Assembly (NCBI RefSeq): GCF_025947285.1 | Contig: NZ_CP110008.1 | Coordinates: 434,001 to 498,000 of the forward strand | Direction of reading: 5' to 3' | Origin: Flavobacterium sp. N2820 | Lineage (GTDB): Bacteria > Bacteroidota > Bacteroidia > Flavobacteriales > Flavobacteriaceae | DNA length: 64,000 nucleotides | Shown: positions 1 to 7,711 of the stretch, in pieces | How positions within the stretch are numbered: the stretch's first letter is position 1 | How the letters are laid out: the number at the start of each line of letters is the position of its first letter | The notes under the pieces: model-generated | Told to the model about the DNA's origin: nothing | The model's input: the letters and a program-made list of their open reading frames with translations, nothing else | Databases searched by the model: none | Translations under genes and position numbers: made by a program

Positions 1-52
1 GCTTTTATTAATAGGAGCTGGAGTTTATTTTGAGAGAAAGAAAAAAGTATAG
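1..52 (+). CDS. C-terminal end of a membrane protein (partial)
   Basis: The frame starting at base 2 reads LLLIGAGVYFERKKKV and stops at TAG 50-52. A hydrophobic stretch followed by Glu-Arg-Lys-Lys-Lys looks like a last membrane helix with a basic cytoplasmic tail. The next two plus-strand genes are a glycosyltransferase and a polysaccharide flippase, so a large YfhO-type or other polysaccharide-related membrane protein is plausible, but that is inference from context. Only 16 residues are visible, so no family can be assigned. Confidence 0.55.
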   Translation, partial: LLLIGAGVYFERKKKV

Positions 53-60
53 AATCTTTT

Positions 61-123
61 CATGCTGAATTCATTTCAGCATCTCCAAGCAAATTTAGAA
101 GCTGAAACGAGTTCAGCTTGACA
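61..123. repeat. REP-like dispersed palindrome, family A, copy 1
   Basis: Two arms, each itself a small palindrome (GCTGAATTCATTTCAGC at 64-80 and GCTGAAACGAGTTCAGC at 102-118), form a larger imperfect inverted repeat ending in TTGACA. Similar copies occur at 7561-7629 and 14141-14205. It begins 8 nt after the stop codon of the partial gene at the window start. There is no open reading frame in it. Confidence 0.75.
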
Positions 124-140
124 AAATATCATTTTAGAAC

Positions 141-1442
141 TTGACATTGCAACCAACCAAAAAAATACTCATCATATCATATTACTGGCCACCAGCAGGA
201 GGTCCAGGTGTACAACGTTGGTTGAAATTTGTCAAATATTTACCTGATTTTAATATTGAACCGCATGTTTATATTCCTAAAAACCCAACGTATCCTTTAA
301 TTGACGAAAAACTATTAAGTGAAGTTTCAGATAAAGCAACAATTATAAGACAACCGATTTTTGAACCTTACGGATTGGCTTCAATTTTTTCAAAGAATAA
401 AACCAAAAAAATCAGTTCTGGAATTATTCCGAATCAAAAAAAGCAATCGTTTGTAGAAAAAGCAATGCTTTGGATTCGTGGCAACGTTTTTATTCCTGAT
501 GCACGCGTTTTTTGGGTGAAACCTTCGGTTAAGTTTTTGAAAGAATACCTCCAAGAACACCAAATCGATACGATAATTACGACTGGTCCACCGCACAGTT
601 TACATTTGATTGGTTTACAGTTAAAAAAAGAACTAAATATCACTTGGTTGGCCGATTTTCGTGATCCTTGGACTACAATTGGATATCACAAACAATTAAA
701 ATTAAGTTCGTGGTCAGCCAAGAAACATAAAGATTTGGAGAAAGAAGTCATGACGACTTGTGATCAACTTTTAGTAACTTCACCAACCACAAAAACCGAA
801 TTTGAATCCATTACTTCAAAGCCAATTGAAGTGATTACGAATGGTTATGACACGGAGAAAGTGAATAAAAAAACATTGGATGAAAAATTCACTTTGGCAC
901 ACATTGGTTCGTTTTTATCAGCCAGAAATCCAAGAATTTTATGGAAAGCACTGAAAGAACTAATCAAAGAAAATCCAGAATTCAAAAAACATTTCCAATT
1001 AAAATTAATAGGAGCGGTGAGTGCCGAAGTACTTCAGGCAATACAAGAGTTTAAGTTGCATAAATATGTAAATCATTTAGGTTATCTACCACACAATGAA
1101 GCGATTATAGAACAACGAAGTTCGCAAGTTTTGTTACTTATCGAAATTGATTCAGAAGAAACGAAATGCATTATTCCAGGGAAATTATTCGAATATATGG
1201 TTTCGGAGCGACCAATTATCGCTATCGGACCTGAAAATGCTGATTTTGCTCAAATCATAAAAGAAACCAATACGGGAACTTTCTTCAAATATGACGAATT
1301 AGAAGCGTTAAAAACACAAATTCTAATCTGTTTTGAACAATTTCAACAAAATAATTTAAAAGTATATCCTGTTGGTTTACAACAATACAGCAGAAAATCG
1401 TTAACTGAAAAGTTAGCCAAACTTCTGAATTCTAAATTCTAA
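141..1442 (+). CDS. Glycosyltransferase, GT-B fold (family 4-like)
   Basis: Probably transfers a sugar from a nucleotide sugar onto a growing surface polysaccharide or lipid-linked glycan at the inner face of the cytoplasmic membrane. The N-terminus has a Rossmann strand followed by a glycine-rich PPAGGPGVQRW loop (about residues 17-28), typical of GT4-type enzymes. The C-terminal half holds the sugar-nucleotide domain with PGKLFEYM near residue 350. At 433 residues it is family length. There is no in-frame ATG at the front: a TAG lies at 135-137, so translation must begin at TTG 141 or TTG 147. The flippase gene starts 15 nt downstream, suggesting one operon. Acceptor and donor sugars cannot be read from sequence. 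Confidence 0.88.
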   Translation: MTLQPTKKILIISYYWPPAGGPGVQRWLKFVKYLPDFNIEPHVYIPKNPTYPLIDEKLLSEVSDKATIIRQPIFEPYGLASIFSKNKTKKISSGIIPNQKKQSFVEKAMLWIRGNVFIPDARVFWVKPSVKFLKEYLQEHQIDTIITTGPPHSLHLIGLQLKKELNITWLADFRDPWTTIGYHKQLKLSSWSAKKHKDLEKEVMTTCDQLLVTSPTTKTEFESITSKPIEVITNGYDTEKVNKKTLDEKFTLAHIGSFLSARNPRILWKALKELIKENPEFKKHFQLKLIGAVSAEVLQAIQEFKLHKYVNHLGYLPHNEAIIEQRSSQVLLLIEIDSEETKCIIPGKLFEYMVSERPIIAIGPENADFAQIIKETNTGTFFKYDELEALKTQILICFEQFQQNNLKVYPVGLQQYSRKSLTEKLAKLLNSKF

Positions 1443-1457
1443 TTTCATCCTTCAAAC

Positions 1458-2921
1458 ATGGGAATTGTCATCAAACAATCGATTAAAAACACCATCATTA
1501 CCTATATTGGTTTTGGAATTGGTGCGATTAATACCTTGTTTATGTATGGACAATTCTTGGGTGATACCTTTTATGGTTTGGTCGGATTTATTTTATCGGC
1601 GGCCAATATTATGATGCCTTTGATGGCGTTTGGCGTGCACAATACGTTGGTGAAATTCTACAATGAATATGAAACGGAAGAGAAAAAATCGCAATTTCTA
1701 ACGTTTGTTTTGGTTTTACCTTTGTTGATAATTCTTCCTGTAAGTTTGATTGGTTATTTCGGATATCATGAAATTGCCGAATTATTGTCCCAAAAAAATC
1801 CAATTGTATACAATTATGTATGGCAAATTCCAGTAATAGGACTTTGTATGGGCTATTTTGAAATTTTTTATGCCTGGGTAAAAGTACATTTGCAATCGGT
1901 TTATGGCAGTTTTGTGAAAGAAGTTTTACTTCGAATTCTAATTTCGATTTTCTTATTTGCAGTTTATTTTGATGTGATTTCGCCTCAACAATTCGTTTTT
2001 GCGTTGATGGGGATTTACTTTTTATCGCTCTTAGCTATGTTTTTATATGCGATGAAAGTCAAAACGCCACGATTCCATTTGGTTTTTCCTGACAATGCGA
2101 AAGCGGTTTTAACGTATTGTTTCTTCATTATTTTATCGGGAAGTGTGGCAACTTTACTACTTGATGTGGATAAATTTATGCTAAACTTTTATATCAATAT
2201 CGATAATATTGCTTTTTATTCGGTTGCTATTTTTATTGCGACTGTGATTGCGGTTCCAAGTCGTGCCATGCATCAAATTACCTATCCAATTACGGCTAAA
2301 TTAATGAGCGATAACAAACACGACGAGCTGAATGAGTTGTACAAAAAATCTTCGATTACGTTACAAGTTATTGGGGGTTTAATTTTAGTTGGTATTCTGG
2401 TTAATATCAATGAATTATATAGTGTTTTACCAGCTGGATATAGTGAAGGAATTGCTGTGGTTTTTTTGATTGGAATTTCAAAATATTTTGATTTGGTTTT
2501 AGGAAATAATAATGCGATAATTTTTAACTCAAAATATTATCAAGCGGTATTATTTTTAGGCTTGTTTCTTGTTTTTCTGACGGTTTCTCTAAATATGATA
2601 TTCATTCCGCTCTATGGCTTGAATGGCGCTGCAATAGCGACGTTAATTTCAATTACGTTATATAGTTTAGCAAAGCTTCTATTTGTGGTGCTTAAAATGA
2701 AGTTATTTCCGTTTACAAAAAATACTGTTGTTGCTTTGATAATCACAATTTTAAGTTTTGTGGTGTTTTATTATTGGGATTTCAATTTTCATCCTTTTGT
2801 AAATATTCTACTAAAATCCGTTTTAGTGACCCTGTTTTATGTTGGATTGAGTTATTATTTAAAGATTTCTTCGGATATTAATTTTGTGATTGCTTCTGTT
2901 TTTAAGAAATTTTTGAAATAA
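1458..2921 (+). CDS. Polysaccharide flippase (Wzx/MATE-like, MOP superfamily)
   Basis: A 487-residue polytopic protein with about 12-14 hydrophobic helices spread over its whole length and no soluble domain, the pattern of oligosaccharide flippases of the MOP exporter superfamily. Such proteins move undecaprenyl-linked oligosaccharide across the inner membrane. The start at ATG 1458 is followed by an amphipathic stretch and a first helix around residues 12-35 (TYIGFGIGAINTLFM). It follows the glycosyltransferase by 15 nt, so the two probably act in the same surface glycan pathway. The substrate is unknown. A hairpin at 2923-2958 closes the operon. Confidence 0.88.
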   Translation: MGIVIKQSIKNTIITYIGFGIGAINTLFMYGQFLGDTFYGLVGFILSAANIMMPLMAFGVHNTLVKFYNEYETEEKKSQFLTFVLVLPLLIILPVSLIGYFGYHEIAELLSQKNPIVYNYVWQIPVIGLCMGYFEIFYAWVKVHLQSVYGSFVKEVLLRILISIFLFAVYFDVISPQQFVFALMGIYFLSLLAMFLYAMKVKTPRFHLVFPDNAKAVLTYCFFIILSGSVATLLLDVDKFMLNFYINIDNIAFYSVAIFIATVIAVPSRAMHQITYPITAKLMSDNKHDELNELYKKSSITLQVIGGLILVGILVNINELYSVLPAGYSEGIAVVFLIGISKYFDLVLGNNNAIIFNSKYYQAVLFLGLFLVFLTVSLNMIFIPLYGLNGAAIATLISITLYSLAKLLFVVLKMKLFPFTKNTVVALIITILSFVVFYYWDFNFHPFVNILLKSVLVTLFYVGLSYYLKISSDINFVIASVFKKFLK

Positions 2922-2922
2922 A

Positions 2923-2958
2923 AAATCCTGCTTCATCTTCCCAGAATCCACAGGATTT
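2923..2958. terminator. Hairpin between convergent genes
   Basis: AAATCCTG (2923-2930) pairs with CAGGATTT (2951-2958) across a 20-nt loop, flanked by A-runs and T-runs. It lies between the stop codons of the flippase and the minus-strand gene at 2980, so it may serve both. Confidence 0.6.
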
Positions 2959-2979
2959 AAAAACAAACTAACCAACCAA

Positions 2980-3663
2980 TTATTTATCTTTTTTTGTTTC
3001 TAAAGTTTCTCTTTTGATTTCTTTTACGTCTTCATCAGACATTTTAGCTTTAGAACCATCTTTTTTGTAATAGTAATACTCATCATCATTGTCGTTATCT
3101 CCATAATCATTGTCATGATCATAACCACCGTTTCCATCTGAGTAATAAGCCCCTTTTGGGTTGTAGAAGTAGCCACTATTAGCATGATTGATAAAACCAT
3201 ATACATCTACAATTCGACCTCTTCTGTCATAAACAATTCGCATATTGCCCACTTTAGTTACAGCAAAACTGTTATAACTCATATAAATTGTCCCTATACG
3301 CTTTACTCTACCATATGCATCGTAGTTGATGTATACATTTCCTATGCGTCTTACTCTGCCATAGTTGTCGTGTTCTACTCTAACACCTCTTTCTGAAGTT
3401 CCATAGTAAACGCCTCTTGGAGCGCCACTTGTTCCATTGACTCTTGGTCTAACCGCTGGTCTTGTGTTGAAGTCGAATTCTCCATTTGGAAACAACATAA
3501 ATTCAATACCGCGTTCTTTAAAAATGATAGGTTCAGCATCTCGATAATCGATGTAATAACCTCTTCTATCTGTGTTGTCAGAAAAAACAGGATTTTCTGA
3601 CGCTAAAGCCATGTTCCCTACCAGAAGGATACTGGCTACTACTAAAAGTGTAATTTTTTTCAT
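2980..3663 (-). CDS. Secreted repeat protein of unknown function
   Basis: I do not recognise a named family. The 227-residue product starts with a signal peptide (MKKITLLVVASILLVGNMALA). The middle, about residues 95-160, contains three to four short repeats with the pattern Y-G-R-V-x-R-I-G-x-[VI]-x-I/M-x-Y, which look like beta-hairpin repeats. The C-terminal third is low complexity: a Gly/Asp/Asn/Tyr-rich acidic stretch (residues about 165-205) followed by a charged Lys/Glu tail. The composition suggests an exported, possibly calcium-binding or surface-associated protein, but that is speculation. It is alone on the minus strand, with a 190-base gap to the next gene upstream. Confidence 0.8.
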   Translation of the reverse strand: MKKITLLVVASILLVGNMALASENPVFSDNTDRRGYYIDYRDAEPIIFKERGIEFMLFPNGEFDFNTRPAVRPRVNGTSGAPRGVYYGTSERGVRVEHDNYGRVRRIGNVYINYDAYGRVKRIGTIYMSYNSFAVTKVGNMRIVYDRRGRIVDVYGFINHANSGYFYNPKGAYYSDGNGGYDHDNDYGDNDNDDEYYYYKKDGSKAKMSDEDVKEIKRETLETKKDK

Positions 3664-3805
3664 GATACAACAATTTAAAAGTTCGGCAACTTCATTTCAA
3701 AACTCGTTTCTAAAACTTGTTGCTTGAATAGGTATTTTCAATTGCTGTGCCAAACTCAAAAAAAGTGCTGTGAATGATTTGTTAATGAGTTGTTATTAAA
3801 TAAAA

Positions 3806-3830
3806 AATGCTCAGTAAATTACTGAGCATT
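3806..3830. terminator. Rho-independent terminator
   Basis: AATGCTCAGT (3806-3815) and ACTGAGCATT (3821-3830) form a perfect 10-bp stem with a 5-nt loop. An A-run on the left gives a U-run for the minus strand, placing it at the end of the DUF2752/CCC operon. Confidence 0.8.
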
Positions 3831-3853
3831 AGTTTTTTAAATCGCGATTTTTG

Positions 3854-4183
3854 TTATCGTCCTTTTTGCATTTCTTCTAACATTTCCATGTATTGTTCTT
3901 GAAATTCTACATCTTTTCCTGTTGCTTTCAAATAAATAAATATAAGTACAAAGATAGCACTGATTGCAAAACTTACTATGTTTACAATTTTCCATGTTTT
4001 CATATTTCCAGGTAAAAAATCGTCAGGATTTGTTATCAATAGTTTCTCAGACTTGTTAGCTAAATAAATTCCGATTCCAGAAAGAAATAATCCTAAAAAT
4101 CCATTTGTACAGCAACAACCTATGTATGAGATTAATCCTAAAATCATTACAGCTTGTTCGCTAGGTAGTTTTTGTTTGTTCAT
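3854..4183 (-). CDS. CCC-motif small membrane protein
   Basis: A 109-residue protein with two membrane helices, about residues 10-37 and 62-88. The first helix carries three consecutive cysteines (SYIGCCCTNG), the mark of the CCC-motif membrane proteins common in Flavobacteriaceae. The C-terminus is a short charged coiled tail (EEMQKGR). The gene follows the DUF2752 gene by 19 nt on the same strand, so they are likely co-transcribed and may work together in the inner membrane. The molecular function of this family is not known to me. A strong terminator follows at 3806-3830. Confidence 0.8.
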   Translation of the reverse strand: MNKQKLPSEQAVMILGLISYIGCCCTNGFLGLFLSGIGIYLANKSEKLLITNPDDFLPGNMKTWKIVNIVSFAISAIFVLIFIYLKATGKDVEFQEQYMEMLEEMQKGR

Positions 4184-4202
4184 AATTGTTTTAATTAATT
4201 GG

Positions 4203-4475
4203 TTAAAGCATTTTTATTAGATAAGATATAATCATTATTAAACCATTAATAACTGCTAATGTTGCAATCCATTTTGAATAATTTCTTTTGCGATCTATAA
4301 AATGTAACAATAGAATCGCAAAAAAAAAGACTAATGTGTAAATTGCAGGGAAGATTTTGAAGGCTTCATAAAATTCACCTTCCAGTAAAAAAGCAATTGC
4401 TCTTTGTGTACCACAACCTGGACATTCGATTCCAAAAAGTTGTTTATTCATACATGGCAACATACGTTCTTCCAT
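4203..4475 (-). CDS. DUF2752 family membrane protein
   Basis: The 90-residue product carries the DUF2752 hallmark CPGCGTQRA (about residues 19-27), followed by two membrane helices (about residues 43-60 and 70-88). Family members are small inner-membrane proteins of unknown function, often near other small membrane proteins. Here the partner is the CCC-motif gene immediately downstream. Translation could start at Met1, Met5 or Met9; all keep the CPGCG motif. The cysteine pair in one protein and the cysteine triplet in the other hint at a metal or redox role, which is inference. Confidence 0.85.
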   Translation of the reverse strand: MEERMLPCMNKQLFGIECPGCGTQRAIAFLLEGEFYEAFKIFPAIYTLVFFFAILLLHFIDRKRNYSKWIATLAVINGLIMIISYLIKML

Positions 4476-4550
4476 AAACTTTTTGTGGTTAAATTTGATT
4501 TACAAGTTTACAAAAAAAAGTTAAGAAACAAATACTAAAGTTAAAAAGAC

Positions 4551-4558
4551 TACTTTTG
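4551..4558 (+). promoter_or_regulatory. -7 promoter box (TACTTTTG)
   Basis: The octamer matches the Bacteroidota consensus TAnnTTTG and lies 24 nt before the ATG at 4583. No clear -33 TTG is present at the usual spacing. Confidence 0.55.
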
Positions 4559-4582
4559 GAAACTCTAAATAAAGATAAAATC

Positions 4583-4768
4583 ATGAAACAATTTTTATAT
4601 ATTTTATTGTTTGCTTCGGTCGGAATTTTAGCTATGATTGAGCAGTCAAAACCAGCTCCAAATCGATTTATTATGATAGGAGCAATGGCAGTTTTTATGT
4701 TCGGATTATTTCGATTAATGAAGAAAATACCATCTAAAAACGAAGAAGAAAATGACACAGAAATTTGA
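4583..4768 (+). CDS. Small membrane protein of unknown function
   Basis: A 61-residue protein starting at ATG 4583 (MKQFLYILLF). A TTG 27 nt earlier is in frame but lies inside the -7 box, so the ATG is preferred. Two hydrophobic helices (about residues 3-19 and 30-48) are separated by a short loop (QSKPAPNR), and the tail is highly acidic. Its last 17 bases overlap the start of the Smr-domain gene at 4752 in another frame, so the two are translationally coupled. I do not recognise a family. Confidence 0.7.
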   Translation: MKQFLYILLFASVGILAMIEQSKPAPNRFIMIGAMAVFMFGLFRLMKKIPSKNEEENDTEI

Positions 4769-5312
4769 AATAGGAGACAAGGTTGAAGTTTTAGACGAAG
4801 CCATTTCGGGCATCGTAGTTGCGGTTAAAAATAACGAAATTTCTATTGAAACTACCGATAAATTTACGATGACATTTTTTGTCAACGAATTAGTTAAGAT
4901 AAACAATTCCAGTACTTTAAGCGGTTTTTTTTCAACTCAAAGTTTAAGTTCGGTTTTAAAAGATAAAGAAGCTCCAAAAAAGCGCAGTTTTGTTAAAGAA
5001 AAGAAATCTCGCAAGGAGGATTTTGTATTAGAAGTTGATTTGCATATTGAAAAATTAGTTTCTTCAAAACGTGGCATGAGCAATTACGATATTTTAACTT
5101 TACAAATAGAAACAGCAAAAAGACAACTCGATTTTGCTATCAAAAATCGAATGCCAAAAGTGGTGTTTATTCATGGTGTTGGTGAAGGTGTTTTGAAAGC
5201 CGATTTAGATTTTTTATTGGGTCGTTATGACAACATTTCGTTCCAAGATGCAAACTATCAAAAGTATGGTTTGGGAGCAACTGAAGTATACATTAAGCAA
5301 AATGTGAAATAA
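4752..5312 (+). CDS. Smr-domain protein (MutS2 C-terminal-like nuclease domain)
   Basis: The C-terminal half is an Smr domain: DLH at residues 96-98, HGVGEG at 141-146 (the family HGxGxG loop) and GATEV at 175-179. Stand-alone Smr proteins are nucleic-acid-binding and often endonucleolytic, acting on branched DNA or on mRNA in stalled translation. The first 50 residues form a small beta-rich region, a short version of the N-terminal part seen in other Bacteroidota Smr proteins. A Lys-rich linker (about residues 70-90) joins the two. It overlaps the small membrane protein gene by 17 nt. Substrate cannot be deduced here. Confidence 0.88.
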   Translation: MTQKFEIGDKVEVLDEAISGIVVAVKNNEISIETTDKFTMTFFVNELVKINNSSTLSGFFSTQSLSSVLKDKEAPKKRSFVKEKKSRKEDFVLEVDLHIEKLVSSKRGMSNYDILTLQIETAKRQLDFAIKNRMPKVVFIHGVGEGVLKADLDFLLGRYDNISFQDANYQKYGLGATEVYIKQNVK

Positions 5313-5318
5313 CAAAAA

Positions 5319-5346
5319 AACGTCATTTAATTCTTTAAATGACGTT
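5319..5346. terminator. Rho-independent terminator
   Basis: AACGTCATTTAA (5319-5330) pairs perfectly with TTAAATGACGTT (5335-5346) around a TTCT loop, followed by a T-run and preceded by an A-run, so it can serve both converging genes. Confidence 0.9.
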
Positions 5347-5370
5347 TTTTTATTTGTTGTATAACAATTA

Positions 5371-6303
5371 TTAATTTGTCAGATATTCTCCAAAATCAAA
5401 ACTGTCATGTGTAAATGATAAGTTTCCTTTTCTGTAAATTATATTCGTAAAAGTAATTTCATAAAGCAATGCGGGTAAATTATTTGATCCCGTTACAGCT
5501 GTTGTTACAATTTCAATTGTTCCTTCAGTAGCTATCCATTCCTCTTCAATAATGAATGGACTATTAGGTGATGTTGGAGAACAAATTTCGGCATTTGTTA
5601 ATGTTGCACCACTAAACATTTTATAGGTTACTGTATTGTTATTATCTAGGCTAATTGATGATGTGCCCGGCGTGGTAGGTAATAAATAATCGGGAAAATC
5701 AAAAGTTATCAGTTGAGTGTTATTGTTTTTATAAAGATTATTGGCATTACACTGTGTCCCATTGTTTGCAGAAAAATTAAATGATAATGTATTGACTTGT
5801 GAAGTGTAATTGCCAAATAAAAATTCTTCGTAATTAATTATTTTATCACCATTTGAAAACTGAACATTAATCAATTTAATTTGATGTGTATAAGTAATAC
5901 TTGTTGCTTTAGTGGTTTCGTTAACAGAAGGTATGGCAGTTGTTATAATTTGAATTTGCCCACCTGCTTGAGCTTTATATTCTTCAACTGTGCTTGGTGT
6001 TGCAGGAGGAATTGTTGAGCAAATAGTTGTGCTACTCACACTTCCATCATACAATCTGTAAACCAATTGTTCACTTGAGGTTAAAGTATACATTCTAGGT
6101 GTTCCAACTGTTGTAGCTTCATTTATAAAATTTGAAGCTGGAATATCCAAAATAATAATTTCTTTATCATTTACAACATATAGCAAATCATTACATTCCT
6201 GAACGGTTTCGTTATTAAAATTAAATGTTTCCAACGTTAAGTCTCCATCGTCACAAGATTGAAAGATGAATACCGAAGCTAATAAAACGATGATTTTTTT
6301 CAT
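5371..6303 (-). CDS. Lipoprotein with an internal tandem duplication
   Basis: The 310-residue product has a lipoprotein signal (MKKIIVLLASVFIFQSC; lipobox FQSC, Cys17). The mature part consists of two related halves, about residues 24-167 and 170-310. Matching landmarks are: a Cys followed by an Asn-rich strand (QECNDLLY / TQCNANNLY), a tyrosine-rich strand, an ICS motif followed by a Ser/Pro loop, an EEE/EEY strand, a [IV]QI-or-IEIVTTA[IV] strand, and a final FGNY/FGEY. The duplication suggests two copies of a beta-sandwich-like domain facing the periplasm or cell surface. No function is known to me. A -7 box lies at 6326-6333. Confidence 0.82.
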   Translation of the reverse strand: MKKIIVLLASVFIFQSCDDGDLTLETFNFNNETVQECNDLLYVVNDKEIIILDIPASNFINEATTVGTPRMYTLTSSEQLVYRLYDGSVSSTTICSTIPPATPSTVEEYKAQAGGQIQIITTAIPSVNETTKATSITYTHQIKLINVQFSNGDKIINYEEFLFGNYTSQVNTLSFNFSANNGTQCNANNLYKNNNTQLITFDFPDYLLPTTPGTSSISLDNNNTVTYKMFSGATLTNAEICSPTSPNSPFIIEEEWIATEGTIEIVTTAVTGSNNLPALLYEITFTNIIYRKGNLSFTHDSFDFGEYLTN

Positions 6304-6325
6304 GTATTAATTGGTTTTGTGGTAA

Positions 6326-6333
6326 CAAAAATA
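6326..6333 (-). promoter_or_regulatory. -7 promoter box (TATTTTTG on minus strand)
   Basis: CAAAAATA on the plus strand reads TATTTTTG on the minus strand, 22 nt before the start of the duplicated lipoprotein gene. Confidence 0.5.
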
Positions 6334-6414
6334 AAGGTTTTAATTTATTTTAATGCTAAAGTTTGTTAATTTAAAACCGAATTGAATTTAAGACTTCCAA
6401 AATAAAATGATTTG

Positions 6415-6422
6415 TATCTTTG
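6415..6422 (+). promoter_or_regulatory. -7 promoter box directly abutting the start codon (leaderless type)
   Basis: TATCTTTG ends exactly 4 nt before ATG 6427. With transcription starting a few bases after the box, the mRNA would begin at or next to the AUG. The same 4-nt spacing is seen at 8858-8865 (pyrE), 11955-11962 (helicase) and 51690-51697 (priA). Confidence 0.7.
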
Positions 6423-6426
6423 CCTT

Positions 6427-7548
6427 ATGAGAAAAGTGTATTTAGATAACGCCGCAACCACGCCTATTCATCCAGAAGTTATTACTGCGATGTTGAGTGT
6501 ACTTCAAAATGATTTCGGGAATCCATCTTCAACGCATAGTTTTGGGAGAAGTGCCAAGACTTTGTTAGAATCTTCACGAAAATCGATTGCTAAATTATTA
6601 AATGCACAAGCTTCCGAAATTATTTTCACATCAAGTGCCACCGAAGCTAGCAATTGGATTTTGACCAGTGCTGTTAAAGATTTGGGAATAAAACGCATTA
6701 TCACCACTAAAATCGAACATCATGCTACGTTGCACACCCTCGTACATTTAGCAAAGGAATTCGGAATTCAAGTGGAATACATTGCTATTTTACCAAACGG
6801 AAACATCGATTACCAAGATTTGGCTTCGAAATTATTGTCAGATGTACCAACAATGGTTTCGCTTATACATGTAAATAACGAAATAGGAACGATTTTAGAC
6901 ATCAAACGCGTTTCAGACTTATGCAAGTATGCGAAAGCGCTTTTTCATTGTGATACGGTGCAATCTGTCGGAAAAATAAATTTAGATGTACAAGAGTTAG
7001 GAATTGACTTTTTAGTGGCTTCTGCGCATAAATTTCATGGTCCAAAAGGAATCGGGTTTGCGTATTTGAAAAAGAATTCCATGCTACAACCGATGATTTT
7101 TGGAGGAGAGCAAGAAAAGGGCATGCGTGCTGGGACCGAAGCTGTACATCAAGTCGTAGGAATGGCAAAAGCGTTAGAATTAGCTTATGAACATTTAGAA
7201 AAAGACACCAATTACATTTCCGATTTAAAAAATTATTGCTTTTCGGAATTAAAAAAAGTATTTCCTGAGGTGAAAATTAACGGAGAAAATACGTTTTATA
7301 ACCTTTTGAATGTCCAATTGCCTTTATCGGAAGAAAAGACATCAATGTTGTTATTTACCCTAGATATGAAAGGAATTGCCGTTTCTCGCGGAAGTGCTTG
7401 CCAAAGCGGAAGCATTAAACCATCGCACGTTTTAGCCGAATTTTTATCACCAGAAGAAGCTAAAAAACCAAGTTTACGCATCTCATTCAGTCATTTTAAT
7501 ACCAAAGAAGACATTGATTTGTTGGTTGAAGCGTTAAAAACTGCATAA
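6427..7548 (+). CDS. Cysteine desulfurase (NifS/IscS-type class V aminotransferase)
   Basis: A PLP enzyme that removes sulfur from L-cysteine as a persulfide, for Fe-S cluster or thio-cofactor synthesis. All family landmarks are present: YLDNAATT at the N-terminus, SSATEASN, HHATLH, HVNNEIG, the PLP lysine K202 in SAHKFHGPKG, GGEQEKGMRAGT, and the active-site cysteine C325 in SRGSACQSG. The 373-residue length fits. I chose ATG 6427; an in-frame TTG at 6412 would overlap the -7 box. It stands alone, with no adjacent iscU or suf genes, so its sulfur acceptor is not evident. A family A palindrome begins 12 nt after the stop. Confidence 0.93.
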   Translation: MRKVYLDNAATTPIHPEVITAMLSVLQNDFGNPSSTHSFGRSAKTLLESSRKSIAKLLNAQASEIIFTSSATEASNWILTSAVKDLGIKRIITTKIEHHATLHTLVHLAKEFGIQVEYIAILPNGNIDYQDLASKLLSDVPTMVSLIHVNNEIGTILDIKRVSDLCKYAKALFHCDTVQSVGKINLDVQELGIDFLVASAHKFHGPKGIGFAYLKKNSMLQPMIFGGEQEKGMRAGTEAVHQVVGMAKALELAYEHLEKDTNYISDLKNYCFSELKKVFPEVKINGENTFYNLLNVQLPLSEEKTSMLLFTLDMKGIAVSRGSACQSGSIKPSHVLAEFLSPEEAKKPSLRISFSHFNTKEDIDLLVEALKTA

Positions 7549-7560
7549 ATAAAACTTCTG

Positions 7561-7629
7561 TCATGCTGAACTCGTTTCAGCATCTCAAAAATATAAGAAA
7601 AGATCCTGAAACAAGTTCAGGATGACAAG
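7561..7629. repeat. REP-like dispersed palindrome, family A, copy 2
   Basis: Outer arms GTCATGCTGAACTCGTTTCAG and CTGAAACAAGTTCAGGATGAC (written here in halves: GTCATGCTGAA, TTCAGGATGAC at the ends) are near-perfect reverse complements, with two mismatches over 21 bases. Each arm also contains its own small palindrome. It starts 12 nt after the cysteine desulfurase stop codon. Other copies are at 61-123 and 14141-14205. Confidence 0.8.
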
Positions 7630-7643
7630 AATCAATATAAAAA

Positions 7644-7692
7644 AACACGAATTACCTAATTAACATTTCTGCTAATTCATGCAATTCGTGTT
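7644..7692. terminator. Long-loop hairpin downstream of SRPBCC gene
   Basis: AACACGAATT (7644-7653) pairs with AATTCGTGTT (7683-7692) over a 29-nt loop, with A-runs on the left that would give a U-run on the minus strand. It sits after the SRPBCC gene (minus strand) and could be its terminator, or another dispersed repeat type. Confidence 0.4.
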
Positions 7693-7711
7693 CAATAAAT
7701 TATTCAGGAAA

